Shown: positions 11,364 to 26,200, counted from the first letter of the stretch. The stretch is 64,000 bases of DNA from Serinus canaria (GCF_022539315.1 NC_066313.1:8125764-8189763), one strand, 5' to 3'. Translations and numbers: made by a program. The notes: generated by a model not told the origin, from the letters alone.

Positions 11364-12636
11364 CCCCTGTCTTATTTCATTTAAGTTCAAAATGAATCCA
11401 TATTTTCCGTGATTTATTGGGTAACACTGTAAGAAAGGCAAGACAGTAACCTCAGGCAAACCATATGCAGTGAACAGGTTCCAGAGACATTTTATTGCTT
11501 TCTACCAGTGGTAGGTTAGCACTGGCAGGCTTCCTTCTGAATAGGTTACAACTGCTATCAGATACATCTGTTCAGCATTTTACTGCAGAGGGATGTAATG
11601 CCAAAACAATGCTGAACTTGGATTGCCCATTTCCTGAGATTACTGCACTCAAAAAGTTCACATAAAGTCTTTGTCTCTGTAATTTTAACATCTGACAAAC
11701 AAAACCTGAAACAATGTTTTAATTTCATGCATTATTCGTAAACTTCTGCAGAAAATATAACTATAATCAGTATAATCACTATCATCTGCTAGCAGAGAAA
11801 AGAGGTTCCAGAAATCATTTATGCTGGTTAATTTGCAGGATTTTTTGTTGGTTTTATATTATTTTAATGAGGAAAGCCTACTTAACTATGTTCTAACCTT
11901 GCCAGTTAAATCTGTCTTGTCCATTTTCTATCCTTTTCTAATGGAAAAATCACTTAGGTTTTATATCATAAAGTTTTGCCATTTTCAATAATGTTTTTAC
12001 AGGACTTTTATTTTGCAACTGACAATCTTAATAGAGACTTTCTACCCTGTTTCCAAAATGCAAGCCTGTGCAGCCTTATCACAAACACCCCAGAGAGTTT
12101 GCAGGTGATGAGACAACAACAACAGAAATTCACAATACAGAAAATCATCACATTAAAAATCCATCTCACTGCATTTGTCTTCCTGAATGTTAATGCTGTC
12201 CAATATCTATAGATGACCACAACAAGAAGAGGCTGCTCTGAGATGTGATGGAGGTGAAGCCTGTTTATCAGCATGATAAATGTCAGTTCTGGAATACATT
12301 CTCCCACTGCCTTTTGCTGGTTTCCTTTCTGCAGATTCAGTGGTGCAACAGCAAAGTGTTAGGTCCTGTATTCATGGCTCAAATAATTCATGTAATAATT
12401 TCTAGCTCCCATATTAATTTTTCCAAAATCAGCTTTGCAAAGCACGGTAAATCTTTGGGTTTGGGCTGTGTTTTACTCACTGCTGTGGTACAAATTCTCC
12501 AATCCAGATGCTCAGGTAAATGTGCATTCAGTAATACATGCTCAGCCTTGTCCCTGGCCATGGTTGGGGACATGGAGCTGTGGAGCTTTGTAACTTCCAG
12601 AGCGTTGATTCTGGTAAAGCCCTGCACATGGGAAAC
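11364..12636. other. Unique sequence, no gene seen
   Basis: A+T-rich up to about 12230, then mixed. The longest frame of the window (162 codons, 12245-12733, + strand) starts here and runs antisense through the CR1 fragment that follows, so it cannot be a conserved gene. Confidence 0.55.
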
Positions 12637-12822
12637 CATGAAATCCCCTCCTTCTCTTCTGCCAGCTGCACTTCTCGGCTTGGGGTCACCTGCAAACCTG
12701 CTGGGGGTGCACTGGATATCACCGTGTCACTGATAAGGGCATCAAGGAGCCCTGAGGGACACCACTCCTCAGACTGGACAGACACACTGACCACAGCCCC
12801 AGCTCCATCCATCCAGCCCATG
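12637..12822 (-). mobile_element. CR1 LINE fragment, reverse-transcriptase region
   Basis: Motifs appear in the order known from antisense CR1: CACTTCTCGGCTTGGGGTCA (12670-12689), then CTGCAAACCTGCTGGGGGTG, a GTGTCACTGATAAGGGCATC block, and CCCTGAGGGACACCACTCCT (12751-12770). Read on the minus strand, this corresponds to the part of the CR1 second ORF covering the GVPQGS-type and FADD-type motifs of the reverse transcriptase palm. In this copy the FADD equivalent is mutated and the reading frame is broken by indels, so it is a dead remnant. Neither the 5' part nor the 3' end is present nearby. The left border is uncertain by tens of bases. Confidence 0.7.
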
Positions 12823-15180
12823 TGCAAAATGCTCAGAAAATGAGACAGGAAACAGCTGAAGAATGATCACAGCAGCAATCTTACTTTCATATTTCTGCCT
12901 TAATCCTATGACCAAACAGATGTGAACTGGTGGCTGAAGTAGATGAAAAATTACTTAGAGGTAAAGCTGAGTCATTTTTCAGGTCACAATACACTTGTTT
13001 CAGCAGTGTTTTCAATGTTAAATTTACCACTGGAGAAAAGGCAACTCCACTCACTTTTATGGAGATGAGAGAAGATTTTTATATTCCTGTCTCCATCAGA
13101 GATTGAATGTGGCATTTACACTTTTTATCCCTTGTTATTCCTCTGTGCCAGGTTTTCAAGGAAGGGTGGAAAATATAAGATATGGCCAGAAATATCAAAT
13201 GTAGATATTATTAGATATGTTTCTTATTAATATCACTTTTAAAAGTTAGGACTATGAGGTTTGATGAGGACAGCTCTTATTGGACTTTCAGAGATAGAAG
13301 AACTAGAATTATTGTTCTTGTTAAGTGCAACAACTTTTATTCCTAATAATATTTCCGGCTCACTCTGCTTTAAAGGAAATTTTTGTGATCCAAAGATTCA
13401 ACAGTTCCACAATAACTCTAATTAAGAATCAACTCTTTCCAAAAATATTCTGCTAGCCCAGATGTGTGTGTGATGATGTGTATCTTCTGCTGGAACAGCT
13501 GACAGAGTTTCCATCATGCTTGGAAACGAAGCCTGAAGTTTACAACCCCTCAAACTCTCAAAAGCCAGAGACAAGCTATTTTACTTATTTCTTGAAACAG
13601 CAAAAGGAACTGAGCAATCTTCTTTTCCAATTTCACCTATATAATGTAAACAGGAAGCCAAGTCAGTTTCATCTGAAACCTACACTGAATGTATAACTTA
13701 CCACTTTCCTCTTCTTACTATATAAAATTTCTCAAGTTTATACCCAGAACTAATGCATAGAGAAGACCCATTTTTCAATAGGTTTTTCTTTGTTCTTTTC
13801 AGAGTTAATAACATTTCTGTGCTAAATAATTTTTAATTTCCATAGGCCTCTAGAGAAGTGAAACAGAAAAATGCTACATGAGGTACTTACTGTGCTGTTT
13901 CAATAATTACAATGAGATTAAGCAAAGGACAGGATCCAGAATGTTACAAAGATTGTAGTGGAAGAAGCATCCAATGTTTTTCTTTGTGGAAATAAATATG
14001 CCTGAAACCAGTATGTATTACCCTAGTCTTATGAAGTAGCTGAGATGATAATTTAATTTATGTCCATCTCTGTTATGTGTTTAAAAGATGTTTTGCTTGA
14101 CAAATAGAATTCTCAAAACTGATCTAGTTGTCACAGCATTCTGCAGAACCACTGCAGCTGATCCATGTGAAACAAGGGCTTAGAACACATTTCTTAGAGC
14201 AGATTTCTAATGAATTACCATGCATTGACTGATATCTGAGCAAACTCAAGAGTTTCTTGAATTTCTTTACCACCGTGACTATATTTAACCTCTGATTCCA
14301 CCATCCAATGGAGTCAAAGCTGGAACTATATTTTTTTTTCTACCTGGTATATAAATATCACTCTCTGAATCAGTCAAGTGAATAACTGTTTAATAACAGC
14401 CCCTGAAAAGCTCAAATTCAGTCTGCTTCTACTGCAGCTGAAGAGACATCCAGGAGGGAGATTGTTTTTTGCTTTTCTGTGAGAAAATGTCCTCAAATTC
14501 TCCAACAGTAATTACTGCTAAAATCACAATTAACACCTTCAACTTCTTTCTAAATCAGTGAAACTCAAAGCTGATACTGAAGGAAGAACATTAGGCAGGC
14601 ATTAAATCATAAAGAAATCACTTGTGTTTGAGCACATACTTCCAGTGTTTTTCTGAATGCTTGATTTCTGCACATCTTGGCCTCAGATTTTCATTAGGTC
14701 AGGACCTGCAAATATTCAGTTTTTCACTGCTCCACACAGCTCCTAATTGGTGGCACTCACCTGCGTTCTAGTCCAGAGCAACTCTCACTCGTAAAGCTGG
14801 GATGAAAACCAGACCATGCCCCACTCTGAGCTACACAATTGCTCATAGGGGAAGGGACAGTGACACAGTCCTGCAGCCACACATTACATGGGAGCAGTAA
14901 AACAGAGAGGGTACCCTGAACCACTCAAGGCTGCAAGTAGGGACCCAAGCCTAAAAGAAACTAACCCCAAAATGCAACAAGAAATGGTACTAGAATGGCT
15001 GAGACTACATTAGTAACTCAAGGGTTACTGTACATTCATTCAGGCTGAAAATTACATAGGTGTTCTACCCTGGCTGCAAATTCTGGGAAATGTGCCTTTT
15101 TGTTTTGTGGGGAATTTAGAAGAGATTTTACCTTTTGCATCACAAGCTGAAATGCTTTCCACAGCACCAAGAGTGCCATA
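12823..15180. other. Unique sequence, no gene seen
   Basis: A+T-rich and low in CpG, with T run 14331-14339 and no recognised transposon. A 76-codon frame at 13466-13696 has no domain. The region 14700-14950 is slightly richer in G+C without further features. Confidence 0.55.
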
Positions 15181-15222
15181 GCAATAGCACACTAAATTTG
15201 GCAATAACACACTCTAAATTTG
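15181..15222. repeat. Imperfect tandem duplication of ~20-22 bases
   Basis: GCAATAGCACACTAAATTTG (15181-15200) is followed directly by GCAATAACACACTCTAAATTTG (15201-15222). The copies differ by one substitution and a two-base insertion. This is a local slippage event rather than a mobile element. Confidence 0.85.
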
Positions 15223-18200
15223 AGGTTTAAATGCCGGATCTGTTGAAAGCTGAATCTTGTGTGCTGAGGAAGGAAGTAATAAATTCTATATATGACCAGG
15301 CATGGACCTAGTATCCTATAGGGCAGTCTGATTTATTATATATATTTTTGATTTTTGTCTTTTCATAAACAGTGATTATCTTAATGTTAAGCAGAACACT
15401 TTGTGAGTGAAACATACCAACTGACAGGAGACTGCTCTAATCTCAGCCACTGGACAAGCTGTTAATGGATGCCCAAATCTCAGTGCAGCTACATTTACTT
15501 TCCCCTGCTAAGTATAAACCTGTTTGGTATTCACTGCAGCTGGTGTTACTGGAATGATGCTAATGATAGTTTATCTGCTTGCCACTCTTGCGTAGCTCAA
15601 TTCGTATATTTCAATCAATGATGCCAAAAAGAAAATTGTACAATATATCCTTGGCCAAAAGTTAACCTTCAGTTCTGGCATCACCCACCTGAACATGGAA
15701 AAATATTCCACCCTTTGGCAGATTAAACTGATGTCATAAACTCTCATATAGATTCATTATTTTCTCAGTCATTGACTTTTATTCTAAAACAAAAATGTTT
15801 TCTGTTTTTGCAAATAAGACTGATTTTGTTGTTTTGATTTTGTTGTTTTTCCTTCCCCTCCTCTTTAATAGCAAAACCACCTTGTTGCCTTATAGAGTAT
15901 ATTACTTACAATGATTCGATTTTCATTCCTAATTTCAACAACTCTAAACATTCTCATGAACTCCAGGACCACTAAGTATTTGTTGAAAATTGCCCTCTGT
16001 TTCCTCCAGCTCACTTTTACTAATTTCAGTCTTCTCTGTCTTAAGAAACCAGAAGTTTCTCACCCACCTCAATGCCCTGTCACTGACAGGGATCTTCCCA
16101 CAATAAAATCCCTCTCCAGCGTCTCAACCAGCTCTACATCATCAAATGACAAATTAAATTAAAAAAAAAAAAAAGTTTGGCATTAAACTGGATTTTCATG
16201 TTAATTTTGGTGAGATACAGAATTCTTCCAATATCATTACTGGATAAAGACACAGAAGGAATGAATAGAGATGTAATTTTCTAGGTTTCTGATTTTTTGC
16301 AGTGCCACTCCAGGTCCAGGACACCACAGAGGTGAAATCTCTACAATATAAACCCAGAAAGTGTTACATGCCCTAACATGTAGTTAATATTAATCCTATG
16401 CCTGTAAGATTCCTAAAGTTAAAAAAATAAACAAACAAAAAAGTTTTTGCCATTTACAATTGTCATTTTACTCAACCCTCCTGCATTCTATTTCAATTGA
16501 AATATAATTGATTGCATCCCCAACACACAAGAAAGCTACAGAGTAACAAAACACAATTTATTTACAAAAGACAAGTATATGGAAATATGTATTTATAGTC
16601 TAGCAGTTTAACAAATTTAGCTCATTCAACTTGCTGAAATGAATAATATTACGCAATACAGTGAAAAAAAGAATTATTAATTCCCTACCATGATTTGTTA
16701 CTGAGAAAAAGAAGGCAAAGAAATAAATGATTGCATCCATACCAGTAAATTTTCATGATAATTTTGCAAGGCTATATTATGCAGTAATATTAAAACAGTT
16801 TGTAGTAAATCAATTTCCTACTCTTCCCATTAAATTCAAGTTACTCAAGTCAAATACTTTCTTGACTTACATGTAATGACATACTGGATGACAAGGATTT
16901 AACAATTTTTTATATGTATACACCACCATGTATCTTCACTATTTATCCATAGTATGTGTTGCAAAATAAATTTGTTGTGCCTCCAACTGTAAAATTTGTG
17001 TTAAAAAAACAAGGAGGTATGGATAATAAGCCATAAAGAGAAAAGGAAATGAAAATCTGTTTTTCAGTTATGTATCTCTACTCAAGCAACCTTGAGCTAG
17101 ATAGTTTTTCTAATACTTATTCCTGTTCTTCCCTTCTTTCTATCAAATATCCATCTCTCTTCTCAAATATAGTATAATGGCACATGTTTAATTTAAAATT
17201 ATTTGGTTTCATCTAACAATTGATAAAGATTAATTTTCACTTTAAATTTTATCTTCTTTAAGTTCTGGTAATCGTTTTCTGGAAAAAAAATCTTTTATTT
17301 AAAATATCCAATCTTATATAGCCCTAATTAAATAACTGAAGTTGAATATGAGAAAGCTCATGGTAAGCATCAATACAAAAAAAACAAAATTAAAAAAAAC
17401 CCTAAATTTATACAAGGATGTAGAGTATCAAATAGTTTATCATGAAAATGTATCCTTTGAATGACATTTGGAGTCTGGGATTCCAGCCAAAAGGAAAAGG
17501 CTTTTAGGTTATGTTGTTTCAAGATCAAAAGATCAAAAGTTTTTTATAATTTATCAAGTAAGAGCCAACAGATTTACAGTATGGTTTTTCTTGTCCTTTC
17601 AACCTTCCAGAAAATATTAAGACAAAAGACAACAGGAACAGTCTGGAAAAATGTATAATGTAATAAATATATTAGAGATATCAAACTACTTCATAATATT
17701 TATTTTACTGAATTAGTTTGTAGATTATCAAAAAATAGGTAGCTCAAGAACACAGTGGCACCTTGATAATTTATTATATTTCTATTCAAAGAGGCACCTT
17801 TAGGAGTGCTAATGCAACTAAGCATATGGGGATAATTAATTTTACATTGTACAACATTTTTTTCATCTTGAAAATGGCAACATGAAAAAATAAAATTAAA
17901 AGTGCATATGCATAAAAGTCAGGTCTACTTTTGTGGCTTGATTGGGCTGGACTTATGTATTCTTTTAATTTTCATACATTAGTTCATGTGGTTATGTTCA
18001 ATGCAAATAAACACAAATAGAATTTAAGACCCCTTCTTTCATATGCTTCCAAGATAACACAGAAATCCAAGCTAGCATAGGTGAATGAAGATTTCATTAT
18101 TTTTTGGGGGTCTGTTTTCACATATTTGTTTCTTAGTAGACTGAGGAATGTTCTGTTAAAAGTTTATATTCCTCCACCCAAAATTTATATATATGCACAT

Positions 18201-19817
18201 GTGCTAAGTTTAACCTTCTCTCTTGAAGTTCGACTTTCTAGACAGTGAAGAAATCAGCAGCCAGTAAGATCCAACTTCTTTTTAGACATAATAGCAAAGC
18301 CAAGAGAAGTCTTGGCCTTAAAACAAAAAACTTTAGTGTTGTACCATTTTTAATAATTACAAGAGCTTTCAAAATAACTAGGCTAGAAAGAAAAAACTGA
18401 AAGTAACTTTTTCATATCAGCACATGTGCTACAGTAGTTTTAAATATCTTCTTTTGCTAGTTACCATCCTTTTTACTCCCTAACAGTTGAATTTGTCAGT
18501 CAAGAAATATCCTTTGTACCTGATGACAAGGCTCAAGGCTAAAGCTGAAAATCAGCAATAGGAAGGGATAGAAGGGCTGGAGCTTGAACAAAGGGGAACC
18601 TGCTGGGGCCACTTTGCCATTCCTGGTGAGCACAGGTGATCATGTGCACTGCACAGAGCAAGAACATGCCACTCCCATACAGGACTGGAGTGTTCCAAAT
18701 GGACAGCTCAGGAACAAGTGCTGTGATCTGACCCTGACTGCACATCTTGGGGGACGTGCAAATTTTGCCCCTGTGGTGAAGCAGCAAGAAGCACAGATTT
18801 TCTTATGTGTTAAGGTTTTAAGCTCTCAGGTTTGAAATGTAAATGATGGTCCACAGGAGTGATCAAGGAGATGCTGAGTCTTTCACAGACTACTCTGTTT
18901 CTACTTTTTCTCTTTCCTGCCCAAACTCCTTTTGGATCTCAGGAGCAGGATGATGGCAATTTCTGTACTTAGAATGAGCATCAGGCACTAATGAGCCACA
19001 ATAATGCATATTTTGCTTGGATTAATTTTTTATGCATGCCTTTATATTTTAAAATAAGATGCTGATCTGAAAAACAAGTTCACAGTGAAGGTAATTATGA
19101 TAGGTTTTTAAACATTAATCCTATACAGGTAGGTTCAAAAAAAGATTTCTCCCTGCAGTACTGTCTTCACCCTGACAGCAGGCTCTAATTCTTCATGTGC
19201 TATTTTCATTTATGTTAATGAAATCCCTGCCAGTACTTTTCTGCATTAAATATATGTATGCAGAAGAAAACACCAGCATACCTGGAATTGTAATTTAGAG
19301 ATACAGATTAGCCCATTTTTGCCAGGTGAAGACATCAAACCAGCCTACGAAAAGCACACAATTTACTAACCCTAAGTCCAGGATGTCAGAAATCATATCT
19401 CAGGTATTAAGCTACATTCATTTAATTCCTAGTTCAGTCATTTTAAAATGGCATGGCCATTTAATCATGCCTTAGGCTGGCAAAACCAAGGTTTGCAAAA
19501 TTCAACTCTGTGTTAAAAGATGAGATAGAGCTATCAGAACCTTGGCCACTGTTCTTACAATTCTGTTGGAGCAAGAGCAGACTTTGCAAAAAAAAAAAAA
19601 ATCAATAAGGTTTTGGCTGTACATTTATGGAATGGGCATCTGAGAGTGAAAGGAAATGAGCTGCAGTGCTGGAGAGAAGCTGAGGAGTACTAAAACACTT
19701 GGATTTTGCTCAAAGCCTCTCTGCATTTATTATTTTATATGTGCATGGGAGACCCCATGTCATGCTGGAATATAGAGAATAAATATCTGGTCTTGAGACA
19801 TATCTCCTGCTGCATAA
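15223..19817. other. Unique A+T-rich sequence with short simple repeats
   Basis: No gene or transposon is recognised. Small features: a 14-base tandem GATTTTGTTGTTTT at 15822-15849 (two copies), a poly-A run at 16161-16174, A-rich text at 17376-17402 and a poly-A run at 19588-19601. The stretch 18540-18840 is less A+T-rich and open on both strands for ~80 codons, without domain similarity that I can see. Confidence 0.55.
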
Positions 19818-20045
19818 TAGAAAAAAAAATTTAAAAAAAAAAATATATATATATTTATGTACCAGCTGATCTGTTTAGCCAAGGAGAGGAACTTGAAGGG
19901 AAAAAAGTTCATTAAAAAGAATCACATCCTGCCTTCTCATATTCCGTTTAAAGTTTGTTATCTGACACTTCTATGCTTTACTCAAAAAAAAAAAAAAGCA
20001 GAACAAAAAAAAAAAACACACCACCAACAAACTAACAAAAAAACC
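19818..20045. repeat. Low-complexity A-rich and AT-rich tracts
   Basis: Two low-complexity patches flank ordinary sequence. The first, about 19818-19857, has A runs and a short (AT)n. The second, about 19983-20045, has two A runs separated by GCAGAAC and then an A/C-rich stretch. The short frame at 19857-20069 that spans them reads mainly Lys/Thr from the repeats and is not a gene. Confidence 0.8.
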
Positions 20046-23000
20046 CCTCCAACCAAAGAGAATTACTGAAGCCCTTAGACCTTGTTAGGATTTTTTAAAT
20101 GTCATTCTAAAGGGTAAAAGGCAAGCAGGGCTATTGACTAGTGAATGTAGTGCTCTGTGTCTCTGTTGCATCATTTTCAGTCTTTTAGTTACAGCTCCTC
20201 TGGTATTTGTATTTGGTATAAACTCAAAATAAGTGATAGATACACTCACCAGACTTGAAAAAAAGTCACAGGGTGAATCAGAGAATCATCCTGTGCTCAT
20301 TCTTTTCATGTACAAGAGGATGAATCAAAGCTAGTAGTAAAAGAGACAGCAAAGGATCTATTCTACCTGTAAATGTAGAAAAAACCTACTCATCCTAAAA
20401 TGACATAAAAAACAATTGCCATTTTAAAGAACAGTTACGTTCCATAATGCTAAAAATAAAGCACTCTTCCTCCACAGGTAATCCTTTGCTCCTTTTTACA
20501 CTTATTTTCTGATACTGGAATGTGAATTTTGAGAATGTAGAACAATTAAAAAAAAAAACCAAAAAACAAATAGGACCAGTAAGAATAGAACTGTTTGTAA
20601 TTTTCTTTCTCTCTGAAAGACCTTAACACACATACAAACAAAAACTGACCACCACTTGATGTTTGGCATGAAAAGTCTATGAAAATAGTGAGAAACCTAG
20701 TAAGTTGTCTAACTTCCTCTTTTATTAAGCTAATGTTCTACTTCTTACTGCAATGTTTTGCTCCTTTTTTCCTCTCCAAGATTAAATTTATCCAAAATAC
20801 TAACAGTGCCTTTACATGTCTGAACTTTTCTAAAGGGACCAGAGATGGATAATGCCTTCTCTGCCATATCTGTGATATGTTTATGTCTAGATCTAAAATC
20901 CCATCAAATAGGTTTTAATAGTCAGGTATCTAAAATTCTAACAGAAAAACTACAATGAAATATAAATATGTATGAAGCAGCTGTGCAGTGTTTGAGGTTA
21001 GCTGGAGACCTAATTTAATTAGAAATTTCTCCCATTAGTGAAAATTTTATAGAGCAGAAGCAACAAGGAAGGATCTTTCACCAGGTTAGACCCTGACTCC
21101 ATTTGCCAGGTACTTACCTTTGTGAACAAAGTGATCCATGAAAGGGCTTTGAACCATCTGATCTAGCCAGAGAATACTGTCTAGAGAGCAGGGAAACGTG
21201 TGCCATGGATTACAGAGGAAACTCTAGTAGACTTTAGGTCTGGAAATATAGGTTTGACCTTAGAAAGTGAAGGTCTGGACAATAAAAAAAATAAATGAAC
21301 GCTACTTTTACTTGTACAGATGCTGGACTTAACCCTGCTGAGCTGGAAGCTTAAGTTATGACATCCTCCCTACCAAAGCCGCTCCTAATTTTCTTCACTT
21401 TTTCCCTTCCTGATGAACAAGGTTGATTTCTTTCCTGAAAACAAATCCCAGCATTGTGGAGGATGATATGGATTGACACTGACAATTAATTCATCCAGGC
21501 TTTGCTCTGTTAGGTAAATGGAGGTAAGTCCTTAACATCCTACCCTAATTTTTGCATCTACTGGATGACCTGTGATTTCTTGTGCCAGTCAGTATCACAC
21601 TTCACTGGCTTCAACACCTAAGCAACAGTTCTCCTTTCTATGTTTTTTTTATTTGGTTGGTTTTGTTTTGTACAGCTGCTAAAGCCTTACCTAAAATCTT
21701 TATCTGAGGTGATAAAGAGTAAAATGACAGGTTTTAAAATATACTTAAATAAGATCGGAGAAGATACTTACTTTGAAACATGAATATATCGACTCATAAC
21801 CATTTGCTGAGATTCTTATGGTATTTTTAATCTCTATAGTCTAATAAAATTAAACCTTGTATTTCTGTTGGCACAAGATCCAGCAGTAAAAATAACACCG
21901 TACATTGAAGTGTCCTTCCTCCTTTTTACAGATTATAAAGGGGTAAGGGAGGGGCTCTAGTCCTTTAAAGGGAATTACAGAGTTTAAAAACCTAACTCAA
22001 ACAAACCAGATCTCCAGAGCAGCAACTTCCTCTAGCTGTTTGTCAAAAGCCTGAACAGCTATACAAGGTCAAAATGGTGTGGTAGGAAGGGATGTACATT
22101 TTTTGTGTATATAGGATTGGATGTTTAAGGTCAAGGTCAGGACCTTTTCATTACATCTGCAGTACCTCTGGCAAAGAAAACAACAGGGTCTTTTTCACAG
22201 TTTATATGACCATGTAGATACATTTCAATAAACTAGTGTTTACAAGCAGGCAGTAAAATACTAGAAAAACAATGTTAATAACTGTCCAGATATCAGATTC
22301 TGTATTAAATCCTTAGTTATTTCAGCTTGCTGTGGAAGCACAGCAGTCAAACAACTGTTGAGTATTAAACAGTTCGTGGCGTGCTATAAATTTCAGATGC
22401 ATTTATATTATAGAGTGCTGTGCAAATCATTATCTGAAAGTCAGCTTCATTTGTGCAATGTGTGCTTTAGTAGAAGAAAAACAGTTCAAGCATGTGTGTC
22501 TTCTGATTTTATAAGGATTTTAAGGGATTATTTAACCTGAATGAAAAGCAGCTTCTAATGAAATTGGAGCTGTAGCATGAAGCAAGGATCACAAGCAACA
22601 GCTGAGCTGGCTCAGCACTTACTAAAACTCTTTCTCAGGTTTATGATCAATTTAAATATTTTTTTAACATTCCATTTGGGAGGGCACAATACTAAATTGC
22701 CTTATGAAGTGCATGGAGCAATACTATTGCATAAATCAGTCAGCCTGGGTCTGAGTTAAGGGATTTGAATTCACCCAGTTCTCAACTACTCATGATTTCA
22801 ATTCAGGAATACTCTGACCAGCCATGTGGCCCTGTTTCCTTTGGCCTTAGGGAGCAAACACCTTCCTTCAAGACAAAAGAGAGTGAATCCATAAAATCTA
22901 GTTTCTATGGGAAGCACAGGGAGGACTAAGCACTGTGCTGATATGGCTGGATGTTTGCCTTTAACAAAGGTAAGCTCAAAAAAAAAGCAATTCAGGAATT

Positions 23001-23106
23001 GTTCTGCCTGTTGCAGAGATGGACAGTGTAAAAGGGTACATTTCTCTGGCAAGCATAGAGTACTCCTTTTCCTCTGACAAGATCTGACATCCTTCAAGTT
23101 CTGGAG
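20046..23106. other. Unique sequence, no gene seen
   Basis: A+T-rich sequence with a short A run at 20549-20559 and T-rich text at 21640-21673. No frame longer than ~110 codons and no recognised repeat. Confidence 0.55.
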
Positions 23107-23270
23107 CAGGAAAAAGGAAAGGAATATTAAAAACAAAGTTAAAGTAAATTATAAGAATAAAGAAAGGAAAAAAAGAAAAAGCAGGGAAGTAAACAGGGAG
23201 GAAAAAATAAGAAAATCCCAAAATAACATAGGGAAAAAAGAAAAAAACACAAAACAAAATCCAAAAGGAT
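23107..23270. repeat. A/G-rich low-complexity tract
   Basis: About 160 bases with very few pyrimidines on the + strand, built of irregular AAAG, GGAAA and AAAATA words. The minus-strand frame across it (22976-23257) is nearly all Phe, Ser and Pro, as expected from a polypyrimidine strand, and is not a gene. Such tracts are common in vertebrate intergenic DNA. Confidence 0.75.
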
Positions 23271-26200
23271 TTTTCCTCCTTGAGGTATCAAAAGATCATG
23301 AACCTCAGATAGGGGGAATTAAAATGCTGCACCAAAACTAGTCAAAAATAAATTACCAGCTCCACTAAAATATATTAAACCTTTTCTGTGGCAAGACAGC
23401 TACTAAACAAACTGCTGACTGAAGCAATCAGGCAATAACTAATTTGTTCACTTAAACATATTTAGCAAAACAGTGATTTGACATTTGCCAAGGCAAATAA
23501 AGGAACTAGACTAGCAAAGCTGGAATTTTAGCAGCCTTAGAGATTTGAGTGGACAAAAAGATATCTCTACAACTAAGGGTGGTACCAGCAAGAGATAAGC
23601 TGTGTTTGGAGATTCCAGCAATTGAAAAGTGATTTCTGGAAGGATGCTCTCCCTTCTCCTCCAGCCCACGCCCCCAGCCCAGCTGGGGCAGTTGTACCTT
23701 GCAAGGCTTACACCATTAAAGGAGCACTGACAAAGGATGGGCTTGCTGATGGACAAAGATCCTGAATATTGTCTCAGGCACTAGATATGGCCAAAAGAAG
23801 GTGATCCTAGATAAAATATACGTTGGCACATTTTAGAAGTAGGCTGGTTTATTCATTTTGAAAGAGTATCCAGGGCTCTTTACAAGAAAGAGTAATACAG
23901 CACTCAGTAGAGAATTCACCCTGACTGTTCCATGTCAAACAGACCACAGAAATATTTTTTTATCCTGTACAAGTCTCCTGTCATTTTGGGATTAACATAA
24001 TTTTAGCAAATTGTGCTGTAGAAATTAGCATCCTCCTACTCTGCCACAGATAACCAGAATTACAAGAGAGTCAGGAACCACAGAGTATTTGAGGTAAAAC
24101 ATTGTTTTCTCCTGCTAACATTGCTGGGAGAGAGAAAGCTCTTGGGACAGAATGCAAACCTGGAGTTAAAAACCTAAACTGCAATAGCAAGGTTTGACAG
24201 TGCTTGTAAGAAGCAGTAGAGAAACACAGAGGTTCAAGAGGCATTTCACAATAAGGCAGAAGTATTAGAAGTGCTGAATGTAGGTAAATATAAAGCGTTA
24301 ATTTAACAAAGAGCTGGTTCCTGCGAGTGGAGAAGAATGCAACACCTTCGGATGACTCCCCATCCAGCAACACTTGAGAGGCAGCACAAGGGCTGACCCC
24401 TGCTTGAACTCACCCGACCAGGTTGTCAGAGAGGAAAGGCACGGAGAAAACAAGAAGGCAAAGGATTTAAACTGGTTTGGAAAGCAAATCCTTCTCTGGA
24501 CAATAAAAACTGCTAAGAAATTCCTTGAGAAATCGAGCTCAGATAAAGCTCACTGATCACTCCCACAGTTTATAAAAAAACCCAACAAATTCCTGAATTC
24601 CACAGCAGGGTGTGGACAGGTCCAAGTTAAATGTAGATATTTTTGTTCTTCAAACGACCCATAGAGTGTATTGTGTTCCCAACATTAAACAATAGTTTGA
24701 GACACCTGTCTGGTCACCATTTTCTCCACCAGCCATGAACTCCAGAAGCAGCAGGAGGATTTTAAACTGATCCAGGAATGTGACATGGCAAATGACTGTA
24801 GGAATTATAAGTGGAATTGCACTGTCTGTCAGCATCAGTGAGAACCAAGCCCTTATTCCCACTGAGGTATGATCAAAATAGAAACAAAGATAAGAGTAAC
24901 CCTGTGGCCAGAAATGCAATGCAATAAATACTGTTTGGAGAGTACTTCTGTTTATGAAGGCCCACCTTTAATAATATTACAGGTCCTATCAATGTGTTAG
25001 CCCAGCCTATGTGAGGCTTGCTAATGTTATTCAATTTCATAAAGAAAAAATTACATGTCAGAACAGCCTACACCACTCACAGCAAAATTCTTCTTCAGTG
25101 CCCCTTACCTTCTTTTGTTATCTTAATAAGCCATTTTCTCAAATACATCTGCTTTAGCCTGAAGACTGGGGCTGGTGATGTTCCTCATGCTGAAATTATC
25201 ATCATTTTGTGTTCTTTGGGCAATACACAAAGCATCACATATTTCTGTTGTGTGCTTGGCACATAAGTCTTTGAAAAGCATCTACCAAGAGTAAAATGAT
25301 TCCTGTGTTCTCAAGCAGGTTTATCACTCCACCAATGGTAGACAGCACAAGTGGCTAAGGAGCCCAGTTTTATTAAGATTCAACATTCTACTCTGACTTG
25401 TTTCATGTTCTTGACAGGTAACCTAAACCTCAAAAGCTTTGTAGTAAGTTCCATGTGCTCAGACCCTCCATGGTGATTTCTGGAATTGTTTGGGAAGAAA
25501 AACCCACAAAACAGAAAAAAATAGAACCTATAACAGTTGAACTAAGATTTTGGATTCAGCAATAAATTTTACCAAAACCTAAGCAGTATTGCCCCTAAAG
25601 AACAATAAGAGATCCTACTCTCATCTCCCTTAGTCTCTATTTAGCAGTCCTTTACTTTAGATTGGTGTTATACAGGTAAAAGAGATTTGAAAGCAGTCAC
25701 TCCCTTGCAACATATTTTATTTCTGACTAAATCATGCTTTCACTTACCTGTTATAGTAAATCACATTTATGAAACCAAGGAAGATGTGTCTAAACTGAAT
25801 ATTAGATACAACTAATTCTCATGTCATATAATTAAAATGAGGCTCCATTCTCAGAGCAATTCCTCTACAGGGTAGAGATCATTTGCCTTTGTTTTAGAGT
25901 ATTTCTGATAGCAACATGATGAGTCAGGCCAGGGAAATGAGGACAAAGTTAGAGGATAAAAGTTAAACACCTTCCAAAGGCTTGGTGTTTCAAATGGTGA
26001 GGCTAGACAGCAAAAAGGCTCCTCACAGACCACAGGAGAATAAGAGCAGACTGTTCTTTTGTCTCTGCTCCCATCCAAGGTATATCTGTTTCCCAGAATT
26101 CTCTGCAACCAGCAGGGAACCCCAAAACCTATTTTTTTGGGAAGGGCCTGGTTGAATGCCCATGAAATTCAGTGAAGATTTTGCCCTTGACACTTTTAGG

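Noticed and set aside
12245..12733. Longest open frame of the window (162 codons, +)
   Set aside because: It runs antisense into a decayed CR1 reverse-transcriptase fragment, has no recognisable domain, and overlaps other open frames on both strands.
22976..23257. Phe-rich membrane-like frame (-)
   Set aside because: It is the translation of the polypyrimidine strand of an A/G-rich low-complexity tract.
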